Below are positions 23,039 through 32,034 of a stretch of DNA of 33,472 bases, in pieces. Both the position numbers and the translations under genes were made by a program. The stretch covers positions 1-33,472 of the forward strand of contig DWYZ01000235.1 of assembly GCA_019118425.1 (NCBI GenBank), in the 5' to 3' direction. The notes under the pieces are model-generated. The model made no database searches. It was not told the DNA's origin and worked only from the letters and a program-made list of their open reading frames with translations. Every line of letters starts with the position of its first letter. Position 1 is the first letter of the stretch. Source of the stretch: Candidatus Blautia faecavium. GTDB taxonomy: Bacteria > Bacillota > Clostridia > Lachnospirales > Lachnospiraceae.

Positions 23039-24178
23039 TTACTTTACCCGGATTGCTTTTTCAGGGCACATCTCCTGACAGCAAAAACAGCGGATACACT
23101 TTTTATAATCATAAACCGGCGGCTGTCCTTTCCCTTTGGAAAAGCTCACTGCTTTTTGGGGGACAGGACAGCTTTTTACACAGATACCGCAGCGGATACA
23201 TTTTTCCTGGTCTATATACGGCTTTTTTTGAAAAATGTTAAGGGCGCGGGCCATTTTTTCCCAGATTCCATTTCTCATAACACTTCTGTCCGCCTTAAAA
23301 TCCGGTCTGCCCCATTTCTTTACTGCTTCCTCCATGGAAACTGGGCCTTGCGGAGTGACTAGGCTTAACTTTTCCTCCCTCCAAAATCCAAGTCCCATTT
23401 TCTCTCCATGATAATTCGTCGGCACAAGCTTAGGATCCAGATGGATCAGGCGGCAGAATACACTGTCCAATGCCACAGGATCCGCAGACAGCAGCATCAC
23501 ATTCATAGGTACAGGATCTCCGGAACCCGGTCCATTTCCCTCCATAGCCACAATCCCGTCCATTAGATAAAGCTTAGGCCGCATAAAGGTATTCAGATCC
23601 ACCAGCATACGGGCAAAGCTGTCTGCGCTGGGATACTGCGTGTGTCCTTTCGCCTTGTGAAAGCCATAGACAAATCCATAGCTGTTTTTCACCGCTCCTG
23701 TTATTCGTTCCAGAGCATGTGTCTTCATTTTGCAAATGGACAGAATGCTGTCACATTCTAAAAGCTCTTTGGGCAGAATAAATTCTTTTGCCTGTATTCC
23801 CTTACTGTATGCGACACGCCTTCCCTCGGAAAAATCTACTGCCGGAATATTCAGTCTTTCAAGGGCAGTATCCATTCCCGTGCCTTTGATGACTTTTCTG
23901 GTGCTGCTTGTACCGCAGGAGTCTCCCAGGATAATATTTTTATATCCTTCTTCTCTCAGGATCCGACCCAAAGCCGCCACTACCGCCGGATGGGTGATTA
24001 CAGCCTTTTCCACCTCTGCCCTTTTTAAAAGATTCGGCTTAAGCAGGATCTTATCCTCTTTTTTAACGAAGGTCTCTATTCCCCCTAATAATTCCAGACC
24101 TTTTTTCAATTGTTCATATACAAGTTCTTCCCTGTAGGAATTACAGGGAAGAAGGATCACTTTACTTTTTTGTTCCAT
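23039..24178 (-). CDS. DUF362 protein with two 4Fe-4S ferredoxin motifs
   Basis: A 379-residue protein. Residues 1 to about 300 form the DUF362 domain (LLKPNLLKRA, VITHPAVVAALGRILREEG, ILGDSCG, GAVKNSYGFVYGFHKAKGH, MDGIVAMEGNGPGSGDP). The C-terminus holds two cluster-binding motifs: CIRCGICVKSCP with a further Cys-Pro, and CIRCFCCQEMCP. These proteins are probably redox enzymes or electron carriers, but no reaction is established for this type. It lies 11 bases downstream of the ptsI stop on the same strand, so the two may share a transcript. No functional link to PTS is known to me. Confidence 0.88.
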   Translation of the reverse strand: MEQKSKVILLPCNSYREELVYEQLKKGLELLGGIETFVKKEDKILLKPNLLKRAEVEKAVITHPAVVAALGRILREEGYKNIILGDSCGTSSTRKVIKGTGMDTALERLNIPAVDFSEGRRVAYSKGIQAKEFILPKELLECDSILSICKMKTHALERITGAVKNSYGFVYGFHKAKGHTQYPSADSFARMLVDLNTFMRPKLYLMDGIVAMEGNGPGSGDPVPMNVMLLSADPVALDSVFCRLIHLDPKLVPTNYHGEKMGLGFWREEKLSLVTPQGPVSMEEAVKKWGRPDFKADRSVMRNGIWEKMARALNIFQKKPYIDQEKCIRCGICVKSCPVPQKAVSFSKGKGQPPVYDYKKCIRCFCCQEMCPEKAIRVK

Positions 24179-24189
24179 ATTTTTTTCCT

Positions 24190-25821
24190 TTATTTATCAG
24201 AACTTACGCTTAAATCTGATTCCCGGATTGCTTTCCGTACCGGAAGAATACACACAGGAACTACTGAAAGAGAATCTACGCCCATGCGCAGGAATTTTTC
24301 TGTCAGGGCTGTGTCTGCCGCAAGCTCACCGCAGATGCACACTTTACAGTTTTCCTTATGAGCAGAATCGATCACCATCTTTATCATTCGGATAATCGCA
24401 GGATGATGATCGTTATATTTCCCCCGAAGGAGGGGATTCTGCCGGTCCATAGCCAGGGTATACTGGGTAAGGTCATTCGTTCCCATACTCAAAAAGTCTA
24501 CCCTTCTGGCCAGCTCCCGGCTAATCATCACCGCAGCAGGTGTTTCCACCATAATACCGGTGAGAATATCCTTATAAGGGATCTTTTTTTCGGTAAGCCC
24601 TTTCTTGATCTCGTCTATGATCTCCTCTATTTCATCCAATTCCTCTTCTGAAGTGATCATCGGATACATCATGGCAATATTTCCATAAGCGCTGGCCCGG
24701 TAGATTGCCCGGATCTGCGCCTTAAACATCCTTTTTCTGTCCAGGCAGAGACGGATTCCCCTGTTTCCCATAATGGGGTTTACCTCATCCGGGATATCCA
24801 GATAATCCGCCTGTTTATCCGCGCCTAAATCCACTGTCCGGATCACCACAAGCCGGTCGCCCATAGTTTCCGCTACCTTTTTATAAGCACAGAACAATTC
24901 ATTCTCTCTGGGATAATTTTCCCTTCCAAGATACTGGAATTCACTGCGGAAAAGGCCGATCCCTGCCGCGCCATAGTACAATACATTGTTTATATCATCC
25001 AGATTGCTGATGTTTGCATAAAGTCCGATCTTTTTTCCGTCACGGGTCACATCCTGCACAGTCTTCAGTTTCAGCAGGGCCTCCCTTTCCTTAATGTCCG
25101 CCTGTCTTCTGATTTCATATTCTTTTAAAAATTCTTCATTTGGATAAAGGTATAAAGTCCCCGTATAACCGTCTACTATGGCCTCCGCATCCTCCCAGTC
25201 GGGCTGTGTCTCGATTCCCACCAGAGACGGGATCGCCATGGACTTTGCCAAAATAGAAGTGTGGGATACGATAGAACCCTGGTGGGTAACCACTGCGAGG
25301 ATCTTGTCTTTATCCATTTCCATAATTTCTGTAGGAGAAAGATTTTCCGCTGCAAGAATCACCGGCTGATCGCCCAGATCGATCTTGGGAGAAATCCCTC
25401 CAAGGACTTCGATCAGGCGGTTGGATATTTCCTGTATATAGAAAATCCGTTCGCATATAGCCGGTTCCTGAAGATTCCGGAACGTATTGGAAAGCTCATC
25501 TCTGTTGGTCATCACTGCATATGCGGCATTTACCTTCTCGGAAGTGATGATGCTCTCAATAGCCCGCCGAAAGCTGTCTGTCTCCAAAAGCTTCGCCTGC
25601 TTCTGAAAAATTTCCGCTTCTGTCTGCCTTCCGGCGCAATTTTTTTCATACAGCTCACGAAGCCTTATGCCTACCTGGACTCTGGCTCTGTTAAAGGTAT
25701 TCAGTTCTTTTTTTATGTCGCTTACCATATACTGCCGTATCTGATATTCATTCTTATGATAGAAAAGTATCTTCCCGATGGCAATTCCTGAAAAGGTTGC
25801 GGTTCCCTTATAAATTTCCAT
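24190..25821 (-). CDS. ptsI: PTS enzyme I (phosphoenolpyruvate-protein phosphotransferase)
   Basis: A 543-residue cytoplasmic enzyme that passes phosphate from PEP to HPr. The phosphorylated residue is His187 in GSIVSHTSILAKSMAIPSLVG. The PEP-binding domain shows GAAGIGLFRSEFQYL, NPIMGNRGIRLC, and MVETPAAVMISRELARRVDFLSMGTNDLTQYTL (key residues E, D, N), and the active-site cysteine lies in VCICGELAAD. The start at 25821 (MEIYKGTATFSGIAIGK) has AAGGGG before it and matches the family's N-terminus; the frame extends to 25872. The protein is slightly shorter than E. coli enzyme I. It is not next to ptsH here, and instead follows the polyamine transporter genes. Confidence 0.93.
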   Translation of the reverse strand: MEIYKGTATFSGIAIGKILFYHKNEYQIRQYMVSDIKKELNTFNRARVQVGIRLRELYEKNCAGRQTEAEIFQKQAKLLETDSFRRAIESIITSEKVNAAYAVMTNRDELSNTFRNLQEPAICERIFYIQEISNRLIEVLGGISPKIDLGDQPVILAAENLSPTEIMEMDKDKILAVVTHQGSIVSHTSILAKSMAIPSLVGIETQPDWEDAEAIVDGYTGTLYLYPNEEFLKEYEIRRQADIKEREALLKLKTVQDVTRDGKKIGLYANISNLDDINNVLYYGAAGIGLFRSEFQYLGRENYPRENELFCAYKKVAETMGDRLVVIRTVDLGADKQADYLDIPDEVNPIMGNRGIRLCLDRKRMFKAQIRAIYRASAYGNIAMMYPMITSEEELDEIEEIIDEIKKGLTEKKIPYKDILTGIMVETPAAVMISRELARRVDFLSMGTNDLTQYTLAMDRQNPLLRGKYNDHHPAIIRMIKMVIDSAHKENCKVCICGELAADTALTEKFLRMGVDSLSVVPVCILPVRKAIRESDLSVSSDK

Positions 25822-25883
25822 CTTTTCCCCTTTCTGACGCATTTTACTCACGGAGTACGTTGACTGCGTCAATAATGGTAGAT

Positions 25884-25906
25884 TTGGAAGTTTTTTACTT
25901 CCAAAC
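25884..25906. other. Stem-loop between potD and ptsI
   Basis: TTTGGAAGT / ACTTCCAAA arms flank a short T-rich loop (A-rich on the minus strand) in the 100-base gap between potD and ptsI. There is no T-run after the stem on the minus strand, so it is not a classical terminator; it may be an mRNA processing or stabilising structure. A second small palindrome, TTGACGCAGTCAA (minus strand), lies near 25860-25872. Confidence 0.4.
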
Positions 25907-25921
25907 TTATCCCCTTTGTCC

Positions 25922-26950
25922 TTAGTCGCAGGCAGCCCTGAACTCCGTCCAGTTTTTATTATACTGCTCTTCCGCTTCCTGACTTACATTCTGTACGATT
26001 TCTCCGCTGGTAACCGTATCCGGCACTACCAGGTTAGGATCTACCAGGTCGTCCGCTGCCTGGTTTGTACAGTAATAGCCAATATAATTAAAGCACTGTG
26101 CGGCGATCTCCGGTCTTAAGATGTAATCTACAAACTGATAGGCAGCCTCTGAATTAGGCGCCTCACTGGGGATAAACATACCCATGATGCCAAAGCCAAG
26201 GCCTTCTTCCGGATACACGACTTTAAGATCCGGATTCTCCGCCAAAGCTGCCGTTACCTGAGAAGTATACAAAAAGCCCACGCTTGCCTCTCCGTTTAAC
26301 AGCGCGTTCTGCGTATTATCATCCTGTATCATCCTTACATTAGGTGCAAGCTCTAAAAGCCGTTCTCCAGTCTCTGCAATTATATCCACATCTTCCTCGT
26401 TCATGCTTCTGCCCATAGAAAGCTGTGTGATGCCGTTGATCACCCGATAATTCCCGATCAATGCAATACTGTCCTCCAAAGATGGATCCCACAGGTCTTT
26501 ATATCCTGTAATCTCAATGTCAACCTGCTCCGGATCATAGACAATCAAAGGAATTCCCGAACCATAAGGAACCGTATATTCATCCTCCGGATCGTAAAAC
26601 TGCCCCTGGAAAAGCGGGTTGATATTTTCAAAGCCTGACAGCTTATCTTTATCCAGCTTTTCCGCCAGGCCTTCCTCTATCACGGTCTCCAGGATATAGT
26701 CATCAGCGATCACCACATCATAATCGCCGCCTTCTGCCTGGGAAAGCTTCTCCAGCATGGTCTCGTCTGTGTCAAAATTAGAGTAGATGATCTCAATTCC
26801 TGTTTCCTCCTCAAAACCATCCAAAACTTCCTGAGGGAACATTCCTTCCCAGGTAAACAGCACCATCTCTTTACTGCTGTCAGAACCACAGCCGGAAAGT
26901 ACAGATGCTGTCAGAGCGGTGCACAATAGGCCAACCACAATTTTTTTCAT
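25922..26950 (-). CDS. potD: Spermidine/putrescine-binding lipoprotein PotD
   Basis: A 342-residue substrate-binding lipoprotein. The signal ends in the lipobox LSGC (MKKIVVGLLCTALTASVLSGCGSD), giving a lipid-anchored extracellular protein. The fold shows the PotD/PotF pattern: VLFTWEGMFPQEVLDGFEEETG, DVVIADDYILE, VPYGSGIPLIVYDPEQVD, and a C-terminal VDYILRPEIAAQCFNYIGYYCTN region. The start at 26950 has GAGGAG 7 bases before it; the frame is open to 26986. It is the last gene of the amidohydrolase-potA-potB-potC-potD run. Polyamine binding is inferred from family and operon. Acidic residues suited to amines are present in the pocket segments. Confidence 0.92.
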   Translation of the reverse strand: MKKIVVGLLCTALTASVLSGCGSDSSKEMVLFTWEGMFPQEVLDGFEEETGIEIIYSNFDTDETMLEKLSQAEGGDYDVVIADDYILETVIEEGLAEKLDKDKLSGFENINPLFQGQFYDPEDEYTVPYGSGIPLIVYDPEQVDIEITGYKDLWDPSLEDSIALIGNYRVINGITQLSMGRSMNEEDVDIIAETGERLLELAPNVRMIQDDNTQNALLNGEASVGFLYTSQVTAALAENPDLKVVYPEEGLGFGIMGMFIPSEAPNSEAAYQFVDYILRPEIAAQCFNYIGYYCTNQAADDLVDPNLVVPDTVTSGEIVQNVSQEAEEQYNKNWTEFRAACD

Positions 26951-27009
26951 GTTTTTTCTCCTCTTCTTTTTCTCACTCTTTTTCATTTTCCTTCTTAAAG
27001 TATATGTTT

Positions 27010-27028
27010 CTGGTCAAAAGCTGACCAG
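27010..27028. repeat. Hairpin CTGGTCA / TGACCAG between potC and potD
   Basis: A perfect 7-bp stem with a 5-base loop, followed on the plus strand by AGTAATGTAAC. The arms resemble the GTTACTGGTCA end of the MITE-like repeats at 5520 and 21713, so it may be a degenerate remnant. Confidence 0.4.
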
Positions 27029-27046
27029 TAATGTAACAAGTATATC

Positions 27047-27853
27047 CTACTTTTCACCTGTTGAAAAGGGGAAGTTCTTCTTGGCTGTACGCTTTTTTAT
27101 CAGCGAGTACAGGATCATGACCAGGATCGTTACTCCTAACATAATGGTACAAAGAGCGTTGATCTCCGGCGTAACCCCTGTTTTCAGCTGTGTATAAACC
27201 TTGATGGGCAAGGTAGAGATACGCGGTCCGTTTACGAAGATGCTGAGCACCACATCATCCATAGACATAGCGAAAGCCAGCAGGGAACCGGAAAGCACCG
27301 CCGGCATAATGAGAGGGAGGGTAATGTCCCAAAAGGCTCTAAAAGAACCTGCTCCCAGGTCCCTGGCCGCCTCTTCCAGCGATGGATCCATTCCCACAAG
27401 TCTGGCCTTCACCTCCATAAGAATATAAGGCACGCAAAAAACCGTATGCCCTAAAAGGAGGGTCAGCATTCCAAAGGGAAGCCCAAGCAAGGAAAAAAAT
27501 GCCATTAAGACCATCCCAAGGATAATTTCCGGTATCATCAAAGGAAGGATGGAAAGGTACTCCATCACGCCTTTCGTTTTCCAATGGATACGTGACAGTC
27601 CTACTGCTCCCAGTGTTCCTATCACTGCGGATAAAAGGCAGCTTAAAACGCCCAGGATCAAACTGTTTCCCAAAGCCTCCATCATATCACTGTCCGCAAA
27701 AAGATTTTCGTACCACTTCATGGAAAAGCCGGTAAAGGCAACGGGAAGCTTGGATTCATTGAAGGAAAACACTACCACCACTGCAATGGGCAGATACATC
27801 AGGAAAAATATAACGCCCAGATAGATCCTGGAAAACTTAGAACTTTTTTTCAT
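27047..27853 (-). CDS. potC: Spermidine/putrescine ABC permease PotC
   Basis: A 268-residue permease with six membrane helices. The N-terminal pattern YLGVIFFLMYLPIAVVVVFSFNESK and the segment SLEEAARDLGAGSFRAFWDITLPLIMPAVLSG, whose EAA loop contacts PotA, are typical of PotC. It also has SMDDVVLSIFVNGP, the PotC-family helix end. The start overlaps the stop of potB by four bases (ATGA), showing translational coupling. It pairs with PotB to form the polyamine channel in the membrane. Confidence 0.92.
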   Translation of the reverse strand: MKKSSKFSRIYLGVIFFLMYLPIAVVVVFSFNESKLPVAFTGFSMKWYENLFADSDMMEALGNSLILGVLSCLLSAVIGTLGAVGLSRIHWKTKGVMEYLSILPLMIPEIILGMVLMAFFSLLGLPFGMLTLLLGHTVFCVPYILMEVKARLVGMDPSLEEAARDLGAGSFRAFWDITLPLIMPAVLSGSLLAFAMSMDDVVLSIFVNGPRISTLPIKVYTQLKTGVTPEINALCTIMLGVTILVMILYSLIKKRTAKKNFPFSTGEK

Positions 27854-28704
27854 CCGATTCCCTCCAATTCTTTTACATTTGTAATTTTACGATATAGCAT
27901 GATCATCAGTGTAGTAAGGACCATTAAGACCACTGCCAGGGCCGCCGCAAAGGGCCAGTCGCCTACCCTTGTCATCTGTTCCTGTATCAGGCTTCCTACC
28001 AGCACGATCTTATTTCCGCCAAGGATATCCGCAATAAAGAAAAGCCCCATAGACGGAATAAAGGTTAAAATAATGCCGGACAACAGTCCCGGAAGAGTAA
28101 GCTTAAAAGATACGGTCCAGAAAGCCTTTATTCTGGAAGCCCCCAGATCCCTGGCAGCCTCCACAAGGGACCAGTCCAGTTTTTCCGCGCTGGAATATAC
28201 AGACAGGATCATAAAAGGCAGAAGTACATACACCATTCCTACCACGATAGCAGGATAGCTGTACAAAATTTTCAGAGGCTCCTTGATGATCCCAAGCTTT
28301 TGTAAAATGAAATTCAAGACTCCCTTATTCTGCAGGATAATGATCCATCCATAAAGACGGATCAAGGAATTCACCCAAAAAGGAAGCATCAAAAGAAGCA
28401 TTGCCTTTTTCTTTTTGCTTTCTGGAAGCATTGCCATAAAATATCCGAATGGATACCCTACAATGCAGATCACCAGCGTGCTGGTAACAGCCAGCTGGAA
28501 AGACTGCACAAAGGTATTAAAATATACAGGTTCCAGGATTTTTTTATAATTCTCCAGATTAAATACCCAATCCACTCCGTGGCCCGCGCTGGGCTCGGCA
28601 AATGAAAGAGCCACCATATAGATCAACGGTCCTACCACAAAAAGCAAGGTAAAAAAGTACAGCGGAAGGATCATCCAAACGGATCTGTTTTTTCTTTTCC
28701 CCAT
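27850..28704 (-). CDS. potB: Spermidine/putrescine ABC permease PotB
   Basis: A 284-residue permease with six membrane helices. The EAA loop is SLVEAARDLGASRIKAFWTVSFKLTLPGLLSG. The FIPSMGLFFIADILGGNKIVLVGSLI stretch is characteristic of PotB/PotH. I chose the ATG at 28704, with GGGAGG before it and one base after the potA stop codon; the frame is open to 28734 inside potA. It is coupled to potC downstream by a four-base overlap. Confidence 0.92.
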   Translation of the reverse strand: MGKRKNRSVWMILPLYFFTLLFVVGPLIYMVALSFAEPSAGHGVDWVFNLENYKKILEPVYFNTFVQSFQLAVTSTLVICIVGYPFGYFMAMLPESKKKKAMLLLMLPFWVNSLIRLYGWIIILQNKGVLNFILQKLGIIKEPLKILYSYPAIVVGMVYVLLPFMILSVYSSAEKLDWSLVEAARDLGASRIKAFWTVSFKLTLPGLLSGIILTFIPSMGLFFIADILGGNKIVLVGSLIQEQMTRVGDWPFAAALAVVLMVLTTLMIMLYRKITNVKELEGIG

Positions 28705-28705
28705 C

Positions 28706-29779
28706 TTACGCCTCCCTGTCCACAAGGACCGCATCTTCTGCGTTAAACCGGTAGCATACCTTTTGTCCTACCTTTACATTTGCATCAATGCCATAACGGC
28801 TGGCAATGATCTCTTTCCCGTTTTCCAGAGTAAGAACCATCCGAAGCTGCCCTGCCGAAAAGCTCTTTTCCGTAACTAACGCTTCCATTCCACAGCCACA
28901 GTTTTCATCAAGCAGGATATTTTCACTTCTCACTGCAATGGTCACAGGTTCTCCTGGCGTAAGTGTCTCTCCTCTTGCTTCTGCAAGCGCCTTCCCGCCG
29001 CCTAGGGAAATGAGCACCTGGGAGCCCGCCATACGGTCCACCGTTCCTTCCAGGATGTTTGCGTTCCCTACGAAGGTAGCCACATAGCTTGTTTTAGGAT
29101 GATTGTAGATCTCATCCGGAGTCCCGATCTGTTCAAAGGTTCCTTTGTTCATCACCGCAATGCGGTCGGACATATTGATCGCCTCTTCCTGGTCATGGGT
29201 AATGTATATGAAAGTAAGGCCCAGTTTTTTCTGCAGCCGCTTCAGTTCTATCTGCATGGCCCTGCGCAGCTGCAGATCCAGCGCTCCTAAAGGTTCATCC
29301 AGCAAAAGTACCTTAGGATTATTTACAAGAGCTCTTGCAATAGCCACTCTCTGGCGCTGACCTCCGGAAAGCTCTGACGGTTTTCTTTTTTCATAGCCCG
29401 GCAGCTGTACCAGTTCCAGCATTTTCGTCACTCTGGTTTTTATCTCCTTTTTGGGAAGCTTCTTTAATTTCAGTCCATAGCCGATATTATCCGCCACATT
29501 CATATGAGGAAAGAGTGCGTAGTTCTGAAAAACCGTATTTACATCCCGCTTATCCGGAGCCAGCTGCGTTACGTCTGTACCCTCTAAGAACACCTGACCC
29601 GCGTCCGGCTGCTCCAGTCCGGCAATGATCCGCAAGGTCGTAGTCTTGCCGCATCCGGAGGCACCTAATAAAGTAATAAACTCTCCTTTTTCGATAGCAA
29701 GGCTAATCCCCTGAAGGACTTCTGTTTCCCCGGAAAAGCTCTTTTTTATATTTTTAAGTTCTAAACAAATCTCTGCCAT
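28706..29779 (-). CDS. potA: Spermidine/putrescine ABC ATPase PotA
   Basis: A 357-residue ATPase. Walker A is [16 protein letters not shown] (about residues 38-53), the signature is [16 protein letters not shown], and Walker B is [16 protein letters not shown], with the switch histidine in [15 protein letters not shown]. The Q-loop segment [18 protein letters not shown] is typical of PotA. A C-terminal TOBE-type domain (about 240-357) is present. It powers import of polyamines by PotBC. It follows the M20 amidohydrolase gene by 13 bases, so all five genes form one operon. Confidence 0.94.
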   Translation of the reverse strand: MAEICLELKNIKKSFSGETEVLQGISLAIEKGEFITLLGASGCGKTTTLRIIAGLEQPDAGQVFLEGTDVTQLAPDKRDVNTVFQNYALFPHMNVADNIGYGLKLKKLPKKEIKTRVTKMLELVQLPGYEKRKPSELSGGQRQRVAIARALVNNPKVLLLDEPLGALDLQLRRAMQIELKRLQKKLGLTFIYITHDQEEAINMSDRIAVMNKGTFEQIGTPDEIYNHPKTSYVATFVGNANILEGTVDRMAGSQVLISLGGGKALAEARGETLTPGEPVTIAVRSENILLDENCGCGMEALVTEKSFSAGQLRMVLTLENGKEIIASRYGIDANVKVGQKVCYRFNAEDAVLVDREA

Positions 29780-29792
29780 TTTCCGCTCCTAA

Positions 29793-31097
29793 TCATATAT
29801 GAAATTGTTCTTTAATATATTCCACGTAACTGTCCCGGCTAAATACCGGATGATATGAATCAATGATCTTTTTCGCCTCTTTTCCCTGCTCTTTTAAAAG
29901 TTTATATACGCTCAACGCCAGCATTTTTGCAGGAAGGATGTAAGCTGTGTCTTCGTCTGTGACCTTAAAGTCTGCTCCATGGAGCGACCCTTCGGTTCCT
30001 GCGAAGGTAAAATTAAGCACTGGGAACAGATGGGTCAGATCCCCCACATCTGTGCAGGCATCGTTGAAATCTTCTTCTACGGCACATCTTGCGGGAACTT
30101 TTAGATCCCGGGCCGCTTCTATAAGGGCGGTATCTGCCGGGCGAAAGCGAACCGGCATATATCCCTGAAGAATCTCACGCCGGATTTTTCCGCCAAAAGC
30201 ATAAGCTGCACCGTCATAAGCTCTGTCAATCATTTTCCGTACAGCCTGTATCCGTTCCAAATCCGCTGCCCTCACCTTAGTCTCCACAACAGCCTCTTCC
30301 GGAACACTGTTGATCACTTCTCCGGCTTTTCGGATTACATTGTGAAGACGGACATGATCCTTTTCCCGAAAGGTTTCCCGCATCAGCCCCATCATTTGAA
30401 TGGCGCTGGTGGCGATGCTCAATGCATTCACTCCATCCCAGGGGTTTATGGCGGCATGGGCCGCTTTTCCCTGAATATTCACTACTTCCGCGGTAAAACC
30501 ATTGCTTGCCGCATTTCCCAAATATAATTTTTCTTTACAAGGGATCATGTGCACATGGGTAGTCATGATAATATCTGTGTGATCCAATTCTCCTGTTCGG
30601 ATCAATTCACTCTTGCCGGAAGCTGGGAATCCTATCTGTAATTCCTTTATCCGCCTGCGTTTTTCTGCATTGACATATTCCTCCGCCGGCACCGCAAAAA
30701 AGGTGACGCCTCCGTCAAGAGAGGCGCGCACCTCTTTTTCACAAAGCGCCATGGCCGCTCCCGCCATAGCCGCCAGCTGTGCGTGATGCCCGCACGCATG
30801 GGCTGCTCCTGTTTTCGGATCAGCCAAAGGGTGCGACCAACAGACAATTCCGTCCATCTCCCCTATGATTGTCACATTGGGGCCTTCTTTTCCTTTTATA
30901 TCGCCCCGCACTCCTGTCCGTGCGAGACTGGTCCTTACCTTTAAATCCAGATCCCGGAATATTTTTTCCACACAGCCGGCCGTTCTTTTTTCCTCAAACC
31001 CAAGTTCCGGATGCTGTTCAATATCTTTGGCAAAGGAAAGGATGACATCTCTTTTACTGTCTATCGTTTCTATGATTTTTTTCTCAATATGATCCAT
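29793..31097 (-). CDS. M20-family amidohydrolase (AbgB/aminoacylase-like)
   Basis: A 434-residue metallopeptidase-fold hydrolase. Zinc-binding motifs are recognisable: GEMDGIVC, ACGHHAQLAAMAGAAMAL, AEEYVN, and a C-terminal GTEGSLHGADF. The dimerisation domain lies in the middle (about 190-300). The sequence suits the group that cleaves acyl-amino bonds, such as p-aminobenzoyl-glutamate hydrolase or N-acyl-amino acid amidohydrolases. GGTGGAG lies 5 bases before the ATG. As first gene of the polyamine transporter operon it may release an amine or amino acid from an imported conjugate, for instance an acylated polyamine. This is inferred from context and is not a known assignment. Confidence 0.88.
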   Translation of the reverse strand: MDHIEKKIIETIDSKRDVILSFAKDIEQHPELGFEEKRTAGCVEKIFRDLDLKVRTSLARTGVRGDIKGKEGPNVTIIGEMDGIVCWSHPLADPKTGAAHACGHHAQLAAMAGAAMALCEKEVRASLDGGVTFFAVPAEEYVNAEKRRRIKELQIGFPASGKSELIRTGELDHTDIIMTTHVHMIPCKEKLYLGNAASNGFTAEVVNIQGKAAHAAINPWDGVNALSIATSAIQMMGLMRETFREKDHVRLHNVIRKAGEVINSVPEEAVVETKVRAADLERIQAVRKMIDRAYDGAAYAFGGKIRREILQGYMPVRFRPADTALIEAARDLKVPARCAVEEDFNDACTDVGDLTHLFPVLNFTFAGTEGSLHGADFKVTDEDTAYILPAKMLALSVYKLLKEQGKEAKKIIDSYHPVFSRDSYVEYIKEQFHI

Positions 31098-31151
31098 TTT
31101 AACTCCACCTTCTTTTTCAGAAACTGCCTCCTCCTCTGGGCATATATTTTT

Positions 31152-31179
31152 ATCTTAACATATAATGCTGATTTTGCAA
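31152..31179 (-). promoter_or_regulatory. Promoter of the amidohydrolase-potABCD operon
   Basis: On the minus strand, -35 TTGCAA (31179-31174) and -10 TAAGAT (31157-31152) are separated by 16 bases, about 55 bases before the start codon. The surrounding 200 bases are AT-rich, and no riboswitch is seen. Confidence 0.5.
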
Positions 31180-31264
31180 GCATTTAAAGGTTATTTTGGA
31201 TAATTTTGGTACAAATTAATCTTTTCAATTATGTAAAAAAATCAATTTTTATACAAAAAAACGC

Positions 31265-31292
31265 TTGCTTTTTTTTTAGAATACGCTATAAT
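31265..31292 (+). promoter_or_regulatory. Promoter of tRNA-Thr
   Basis: -35 TTGCTT (31265-31270), a 16-base spacer rich in T, and a consensus -10 TATAAT (31287-31292) lie 20 bases before the tRNA. Confidence 0.65.
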
Positions 31293-31312
31293 AATCTTTG
31301 TGTCAAACACAA

Positions 31313-31385
31313 GCTGAAATAGCTCAGTCGGTAGAGCACTTCACTCGTAATGAAGGGGTCGTGAGTTCGAGTCTCATTTTCAGCT
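31313..31385 (+). tRNA. tRNA-Thr (anticodon CGU)
   Basis: A 73-base cloverleaf without encoded CCA. The acceptor stem is GCTGAAA / TTTCAGC, the D arm GCTC / GAGC, and the anticodon stem CTTCA / TGAAG with loop CTCGTAA (anticodon CGT). The T arm is GTGAG / CTCAT with loop TTCGAGT. All arms pair. It reads ACG threonine codons. The gene borders a phage-like region, and tRNA 3' ends are common prophage integration sites. Confidence 0.95.
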
Positions 31386-31394
31386 TTGCAGTAG

Positions 31395-31435
31395 AAGGCC
31401 GGAAACCTTGGAAAATCAAGAGGTTCCGGCCTTTT
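31395..31435 (+). terminator. Terminator after tRNA-Thr
   Basis: A stem AAGGCCGGAAACC / GGTTCCGGCCTT (near perfect, 31395-31407 and 31422-31433) with an inner CTTG / CAAG pairing is followed by T4. It starts 9 bases after the tRNA. Confidence 0.85.
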
Positions 31436-31729
31436 AATTTATATTTTCTTGTCTTATGGTTTTTGACAAAAAGGCTTGAAAATGTTTAAAAAAGGCTGAA
31501 AATCGTTACAACGAGTGGTCAAAAAAGTGGTCAAAAAAATTGCCCTCAAGCCCGCATAAACACTGGGGTTTCGGGGACTTTGAATATTCAAAATGTGGTC
31601 AGCTCCCGAAGATATATAAATTGTGAATCTCTGGACATAATAGTCTGCCTTTGCACACATGATCCATTGGTTTTACTTCCAAATTATAATTCCGTCCGGC
31701 CGGACATGCCGTGAGAAATGGAGGAAAAT
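31436..31729. other. Intergenic region at the phage-like boundary, with tandem 12-bp repeat
   Basis: No convincing gene is present between the tRNA terminator and the small phage-like gene. GTGGTCAAAAAA is repeated twice head to tail (31515-31526, 31527-31538). A minus-strand frame of 68 codons (31454-31660) contains FLTTFLTTRCNDF, which could be the end of a decayed integrase, but evidence is thin. CCGGCCGG lies at 31696-31703, close before the next gene. Confidence 0.4.
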
Positions 31730-31990
31730 ATGAAGGAACTTAGAAAAGAAATGATCCAAGCGCTATACGATAACTGGACCGATGGAATTTTCCCCGGAAC
31801 AAAGACAGATGTACCGGAAGTTAGGGAAGCTATAAACGGAATCACCGCCCGCTGTAAAGCCACCGGTACGGATGCCCTCTACATCGAAAGCACAATAAAC
31901 GCCGCCATGTGCGCGCGTGAAGAGGCAGCGTTTACCGCTGGATTCTATTTATGTTTAGAACTGCTAAACGGAAACATATTTAAAAAATAA
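31730..31990 (+). CDS. Small phage-type protein (DUF6809-like)
   Basis: An 86-residue protein. The start at 31730 has GGAGG 5 bases before it; an ATG 12 bases upstream lies in the ribosome site itself. It is predicted all-helical: an N-terminal helix (MKELRKEMIQALYDNW), a middle helix and a C-terminal REEAAFTAGFYLCLELLNGN. This ending resembles the 'EAF..GF..G..L..E.L' of short DUF6809-type proteins common in clostridial prophages, by eye only. Function unknown. It converges with the endolysin gene and is followed by a terminator at 32000-32025. Confidence 0.7.
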   Translation: MKELRKEMIQALYDNWTDGIFPGTKTDVPEVREAINGITARCKATGTDALYIESTINAAMCAREEAAFTAGFYLCLELLNGNIFKK

Positions 31991-31999
31991 CCTGCATAG

Positions 32000-32025
32000 G
32001 GCGCTCCTGAATCGGAGCGCCTTTT
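32000..32025 (+). terminator. Terminator between the small phage-type gene and the endolysin gene
   Basis: A perfect 8-bp stem GGCGCTCC / GGAGCGCC with loop TGAATC is followed by T4 and a T-rich stretch. Confidence 0.9.
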
Positions 32026-32034
32026 CTTCTATAT

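Noticed and set aside
31454-31660. A 68-codon minus-strand frame with FLTTFLTT as an integrase remnant
   Set aside because: No catalytic motif, no ribosome site and a low-complexity repeat; kept only as a note for the intergenic region.
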